Positions 61,128-64,000 of a stretch of 64,000 bases of DNA are shown piece by piece. The notes under the pieces are model-generated. The model was not told where the DNA came from. It saw only the letters and a program-made list of their open reading frames with translations, and did not search any database. The translations under genes were made by a program, and so were the position numbers. The first letter of the stretch is position 1; the number at the start of each line of letters is the position of its first letter. Origin of the DNA: CAWJLS01 sp963843755 (GTDB taxonomy: Bacteria > Acidobacteriota > Thermoanaerobaculia > Multivoradales > DATKCC01); the NCBI GenBank assembly GCA_963843755.1, contig CAWJLS010000008.1:62001-126000 (forward strand), read 5' to 3'.

Positions 61128-62201
61128 ATGCCGTATCCCGCAAAGATCTCCCACCTGGCGCGATTCCAGCAGGAACTGGTCGGACGGTGGGAGAACCGTC
61201 CGTTGGGCAAGCTCGGCAAGGGCAAGCCGCTCGGAGGGGAGAAGAATCCCCTTTCGTACAACATCATGCCCCTGCCCCAGGAGCTGGACCCGGACGGGTA
61301 CATTCTGAAGAACTTCAAGTACTACGAGCGGCTCAAGTTCAACGACGACGACGTCGAGAACACCCTGGCCATCGCCGCGGAGGCTCCGAACCGCGGAGGT
61401 CAGGTCTCCCAGAACGCCCGCGCTCTGTTCTACGAGCAGCAGGTCAAGTTCGCCGAAGGTCCCGCCAAGAACGAGGTGGTCCACGTCGAGAACGGGGCCT
61501 GGCTGTACCTCCCGCGGTTCGTGCAGCAGAAGGGGCCGTATCCCAAGGACATCGACAAGGAGCCGGTGACGCCCGCGCTGAGCCAGCCGACCGACGTGTC
61601 GGTGGCGAAGCAGATCGCCGTGCCGCACGGCAACTCGATCCTCGCCCTCGGCAGCTTCGACACGGTTTCCGAGGCCAAGGGCAGCGCCCTGTGCGAGAAG
61701 AACCCGGTGATTCCGGGCAGCCCCGTCATCCCGGACGGCCCGCTGCCCTACCCGATGCCGGCGACGCCGGTCGCCAATCCCAAGCCGCCCCCGCCGACGT
61801 TCATCTCGTGCCTCAACGCCGATGAGCGGTACTCGACGCAGATGGCCAACCCGAAGGACTTCCAGAACCCCCATCCGGATCTCACCCAGTGCCCCAACAA
61901 GCCGCTCCAGGAGGCAGTCGCGCTCATCAAGCCGGACCGGTACATGCACTGGCACGTCACGACCCGGCCGCTGCTCAACGGCCATGGCCACGTGACCAAC
62001 ATCCCGTTCGAGCAGCGCGTCTCCGACGTCACGGACTACTGGGCCGACTACTGGCTGCTGTTCAAGGGCAAGAACGAGAAGTTCCTGGCCTACACCCAGA
62101 CCATGATCATGACCCTGATGATCAAGACGAAGAAGCGCCCGGTGCCGGAGATGTTCTGCTTCCCGCACGTGACCTGCAACACGGTCACCTACGTCTCCTG
62201 A
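61128..62201 (+). CDS. Unrecognised 357-residue protein, possibly beta-rich
   Basis: GAGAGGAGAG just before the ATG is a strong ribosome-binding site. Cytoplasmic: no signal peptide or membrane helix. The start FQQELVGRWENRPLG recalls lipocalin or heme-binding barrel openings, followed by NPLSYNIMPLPQ and GYILKNFKYYERLKFN, and later ENGAWLYLPRFVQQKGPYP. A Pro-rich stretch near residue 210-225 (PLPYPMPATPVANPKPPPP) links to a second half with MHWHVTTRPLLNGHGHVTNI and a Cys-containing C-terminus. I cannot name a family. Codons are less GC-biased than neighbours, which may reflect high expression or transfer. Confidence 0.8.
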   Translation: MPYPAKISHLARFQQELVGRWENRPLGKLGKGKPLGGEKNPLSYNIMPLPQELDPDGYILKNFKYYERLKFNDDDVENTLAIAAEAPNRGGQVSQNARALFYEQQVKFAEGPAKNEVVHVENGAWLYLPRFVQQKGPYPKDIDKEPVTPALSQPTDVSVAKQIAVPHGNSILALGSFDTVSEAKGSALCEKNPVIPGSPVIPDGPLPYPMPATPVANPKPPPPTFISCLNADERYSTQMANPKDFQNPHPDLTQCPNKPLQEAVALIKPDRYMHWHVTTRPLLNGHGHVTNIPFEQRVSDVTDYWADYWLLFKGKNEKFLAYTQTMIMTLMIKTKKRPVPEMFCFPHVTCNTVTYVS

Positions 62202-62228
62202 CCCCTTCCTGAACGCCGGCCGCCCCGG

Positions 62229-62267
62229 CCGCCCCGCCGCCGAGACGAGGTCCCGGCGGCGGGGCGG
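62229..62267 (+). terminator. Strong hairpin after the 61128 gene
   Basis: Perfect 13-bp stem CCGCCCCGCCGCC / GGCGGCGGGGCGG with a 13-base loop, 28 bases after the stop. No U tract follows. Confidence 0.55.
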
Positions 62268-62296
62268 CGGGTGGCCGCTCTGGTCTCTCGCAGGTC

Positions 62297-62455
62297 TCAC
62301 CTCCGGCGCGCCGCCGCGACCCCGAGCAGCAGGCCCGAGGTCAGCAGCGCCAGCCGGGCGAAGACGTCGCCGATCTTCCGGTAGAGCGTGTCGCCCGGGC
62401 CGCGCGGCTTCCCTGCCGTGAGGGTCACCAGTCCGTCCAGCGAGGAGGACTTCGG
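62297..62455 (-). pseudogene. Possible C-terminal remnant of apolipoprotein N-acyltransferase (lnt)
   Basis: An open stretch of 52 codons between TAG (62456-62458) and TGA (62297-62299) reads SLDGLVTLTAGKPRG, then GDTLYRKIGDVFARLALL and LLLGVAAARRR. TLYxxxGDxFA followed by a last hydrophobic helix and basic tail is how Lnt proteins end. The catalytic nitrilase part is missing. Called from pattern memory; a chance open frame in GC-rich DNA remains possible. Confidence 0.4.
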
Positions 62456-62500
62456 CTAACCGGTTCCACCCCTCTCCGTAGTTGAATGCAGGGAGAGATG

Positions 62501-63103
62501 ATGACCGACGCCGAACGAGCCGCCATCCGCGAGACGCGAGCCGGAAACCCGGACGCGTTCGCCGTCCTGGTTCAGCTCCACTCCCGGGCGCTCTACCGCC
62601 TCGCGGTGCGGATCCTGGGTCGCCCGGAGCGGGCCGAGGACGTGGTCCAGGAGGCGTTCCTGCGCGCGTTCCGCGCCCTCGACCAGTTCGACGACCGGGG
62701 CGAGATCTTGCCCTGGCTCCGGCGCATCGCGGCCAACGCCGCCATCGACGATCTGCGCCGCTCGCGCCGCGAGGAGCCCCTCGACGGTGAGGAGCACGGA
62801 CAGTCGGGGGAGCCCGGAGAGTGGCACCCCTCCCGTCTGCCGGCGAGCGCCGAGCCCTCCCCCGACCGCAGGACCGCATCGGCCCAGATGGGACGGGCCG
62901 CCCGCCGCGCGCTGTCCGGCCTGTCGCCCGACGAGCGCGCGGCCTTCCTCATGCGCCACGTGGAGGGCTGCTCCATCGCCGAGATCAGCCGTGCCCTGGG
63001 CAAGCGTGAGAACGCCACCAAGCAATCGATCTTCCGCGCGGTGCGCAAGCTGCGGCGCTCGCTCGCCGCGTGGACGGAGGTACGCCGTGAAGAGCTGGCG
63101 TGA
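62501..63103 (+). CDS. ECF-type RNA polymerase sigma factor
   Basis: About 200 residues. Region 2 is LVQLHSRALYRLAVRILGRP, EDVVQEAFLRAFRALDQF and LPWLRRIAANAAIDDLRRSR; region 4 is LSPDERAAFLMRHVEGCSIA and EISRALGKRENATKQSIFRA. ATGs at 62486, 62498 and 62501 are in frame; GGGAGAG fits 62501 (MTDAERAA) best. A 30-residue polar linker joins the regions. The end overlaps the next gene by 17 bases, which is the usual sigma/anti-sigma arrangement. Confidence 0.92.
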   Translation: MTDAERAAIRETRAGNPDAFAVLVQLHSRALYRLAVRILGRPERAEDVVQEAFLRAFRALDQFDDRGEILPWLRRIAANAAIDDLRRSRREEPLDGEEHGQSGEPGEWHPSRLPASAEPSPDRRTASAQMGRAARRALSGLSPDERAAFLMRHVEGCSIAEISRALGKRENATKQSIFRAVRKLRRSLAAWTEVRREELA

Positions 63104-63866
63104 CGAGGACCTGATCTTGTTTGTCTACGACGAGCATCCGCGGGGCGAGGAGCTCGAGCGCGACCTGCTCGATTCCGAAGCTGGGCCGGCCCTGCGGGAA
63201 CGGCTCGACGCCCTGCGCCGTCAGCTCGCCGTCTTCGACGAGCCGGCGGCGCCGGAGCCGCGGCCGGGGCTCGAGGAGCGGGTCTGGGCCCGGCTCCGTC
63301 CGCAGCTCGACTCCGACTCCGAGCCCCGGACTCGAAGTGGCGCCCGCCGCCTCTTCGGCCGGCCGGCCCCTGCCTGGGGAGGGTGGCGCTTCGCCGCCGT
63401 CGCGGCGGCCCTGGTCTTGGCTCTGCTCGGGGCCCTGCTCGGGGCGTTCGTCCTCGGCCGCCGTTCGGTGACCCCGTCTTCCGCGGTCGTCGCCGCCCGC
63501 CCGTTCTCCGACGCGGCGCGCGAGCGCCTGCTCGACTCGTCGGTCTCGGGCCATCTCGAGAGCTCGTCGCTCCTGCTTACCGACCTGAGCCACGCGTCGC
63601 CGGAGCAGCAGCTCGGCGACGAGCGGGTCTGGGCGGCTTCGCTGCTCGCCGAGAACCGTCTCTATCGCCGCGCCGCCGAGCGCGCCGGCCAGCGGCGGAT
63701 CGTGGCGCTGCTCGACGAGCTCGAGCCGCTCCTCGTGGAGCTCGCCAACCTGCCGGCCGATCCGGCGGCAGGCGAGGTCACCTCGCTACAGCACCGTATC
63801 GACGAGCGCGACCTGCTGTTCAAGGTCCGGGTCGTCGGTGCGCGCCTTCGTTCGTCCACCCTTTGA
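63087..63866 (+). CDS. Predicted anti-sigma factor, single-pass membrane protein
   Basis: 259 residues from the GTG at 63087 (VKSWRDEDLILFVYDEHPRG) that overlaps the sigma gene. The N-terminal 115 residues are soluble and helical, one membrane helix follows (FAAVAAALVLALLGALLGAF), then a 120-residue extracytoplasmic part with helices (ERLLDSSVSGHLESSSLLLT, RRIVALLDELEPLLVELANL). No HxxxCxxC zinc motif is visible, so it is not a ZAS-type anti-sigma. The role is inferred from operon position and topology. Confidence 0.8.
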   Translation: MKSWRDEDLILFVYDEHPRGEELERDLLDSEAGPALRERLDALRRQLAVFDEPAAPEPRPGLEERVWARLRPQLDSDSEPRTRSGARRLFGRPAPAWGGWRFAAVAAALVLALLGALLGAFVLGRRSVTPSSAVVAARPFSDAARERLLDSSVSGHLESSSLLLTDLSHASPEQQLGDERVWAASLLAENRLYRRAAERAGQRRIVALLDELEPLLVELANLPADPAAGEVTSLQHRIDERDLLFKVRVVGARLRSSTL

Positions 63867-63886
63867 CCCTCGACCGGAGAACCCTC

Positions 63887-64000
63887 ATGAACGCCACTGT
63901 CCGTTCCACCCTGCTGAGTCTCGTCCTCGCCGCCGGCCTGGCCGCGGTCGTCGCGCCACCGGTGCGAGCCGCCGTGGTCGACGACGCCCAGGCGTCGCAC
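63887..64000 (+). CDS. Secreted protein, 3' end beyond the window
   Basis: Only 38 codons are seen. MNATVRSTLLSLVLAAGLAA with APPVRAAVV is a clear signal peptide with an AxA-like cleavage site. It starts 21 bases after the anti-sigma gene with CCGGAGA upstream, so it is the third gene of the sigma operon and possibly part of its envelope response. Confidence 0.7.
   Translation, partial: MNATVRSTLLSLVLAAGLAAVVAPPVRAAVVDDAQASH

Overview
The window is a 64 kb stretch of very GC-rich chromosome with strong G/C bias at third codon positions. The best guess is an Acidobacteriota member, probably near Thermoanaerobaculia. This is inferred from a VWFA-related protein of the acidobacterial type, a winged-helix/TPR regulator, a DUF4388 protein, a BlaI/M56 pair and the division gene order. 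No rRNA, tRNA, CRISPR array, insertion sequence or prophage was seen. TGA is the normal stop for many genes (often in ATGA overlaps), so there is no genome-wide stop reassignment.

Layout. 1-7.2 kb: division and cell-wall cluster ftsW(partial)-murG-murC-ftsQ-ftsA-ftsZ, mostly translationally coupled. 7.6-11 kb: a lipoprotein, then a BlaI repressor and M56 protease pair with two BlaI-type operators. 11-15.2 kb (minus): CheY-like receiver, GAF protein, DUF4388 protein and a phosphofructokinase in one operon. 15.5-20 kb: frameshifted VWA protein and a 2-oxoacid:ferredoxin oxidoreductase whose beta subunit carries the gamma domain. 20-26 kb: a small protein with a membrane protein, an rRNA methyltransferase, and a Ser/Thr kinase coupled to an outer-membrane porin. 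26-30 kb: molybdopterin oxidoreductase with a fused Fe-S/membrane-anchor subunit. 30-37 kb: hydrolase, BrnT/Xre toxin-antitoxin pair, YciI and DUF1648 proteins, serine hydrolase, two-component system, methyltransferase.

37.5-39.4 kb holds the most interesting item: a 128-codon thioredoxin-fold-like gene with two in-frame TGA codons at positions where relatives are expected to have cysteine. Each TGA is followed by a hairpin, and the first hairpin has a GGUC loop like that of the E. coli fdhF SECIS. I read it as a candidate two-selenocysteine protein. A DUF488 protein and a frameshifted OmpA-like protein follow.

39.5-42.3 kb: B12-binding radical SAM protein (HpnR-like) and a DUF819 transporter. 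42.6-49.7 kb is an accessory, decaying region: a MazF-type toxin pair, an AAA/DUF4143 ATPase, a frameshifted BNR-repeat protein, a small Cys-rich secreted protein, a three-times-frameshifted winged-helix/TPR regulator, and a short scar that duplicates parts of the last two large genes. 49.8-53.3 kb: M64 peptidase, small membrane protein, sodium:solute symporter. 53.5-60.4 kb: TetR regulator and a complete RND efflux operon. 60.4-64 kb: small membrane protein, an unrecognised 357-residue protein with a good promoter, a probable lnt remnant, and an ECF sigma/anti-sigma operon leading into a secreted protein cut by the window end.

Two themes recur. Low-complexity runs, often with a 9-base period, sit inside otherwise conserved proteins (MurG, response regulator, kinase, efflux channel). 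Indel frameshifts hit four genes, which may be real decay or sequencing error.
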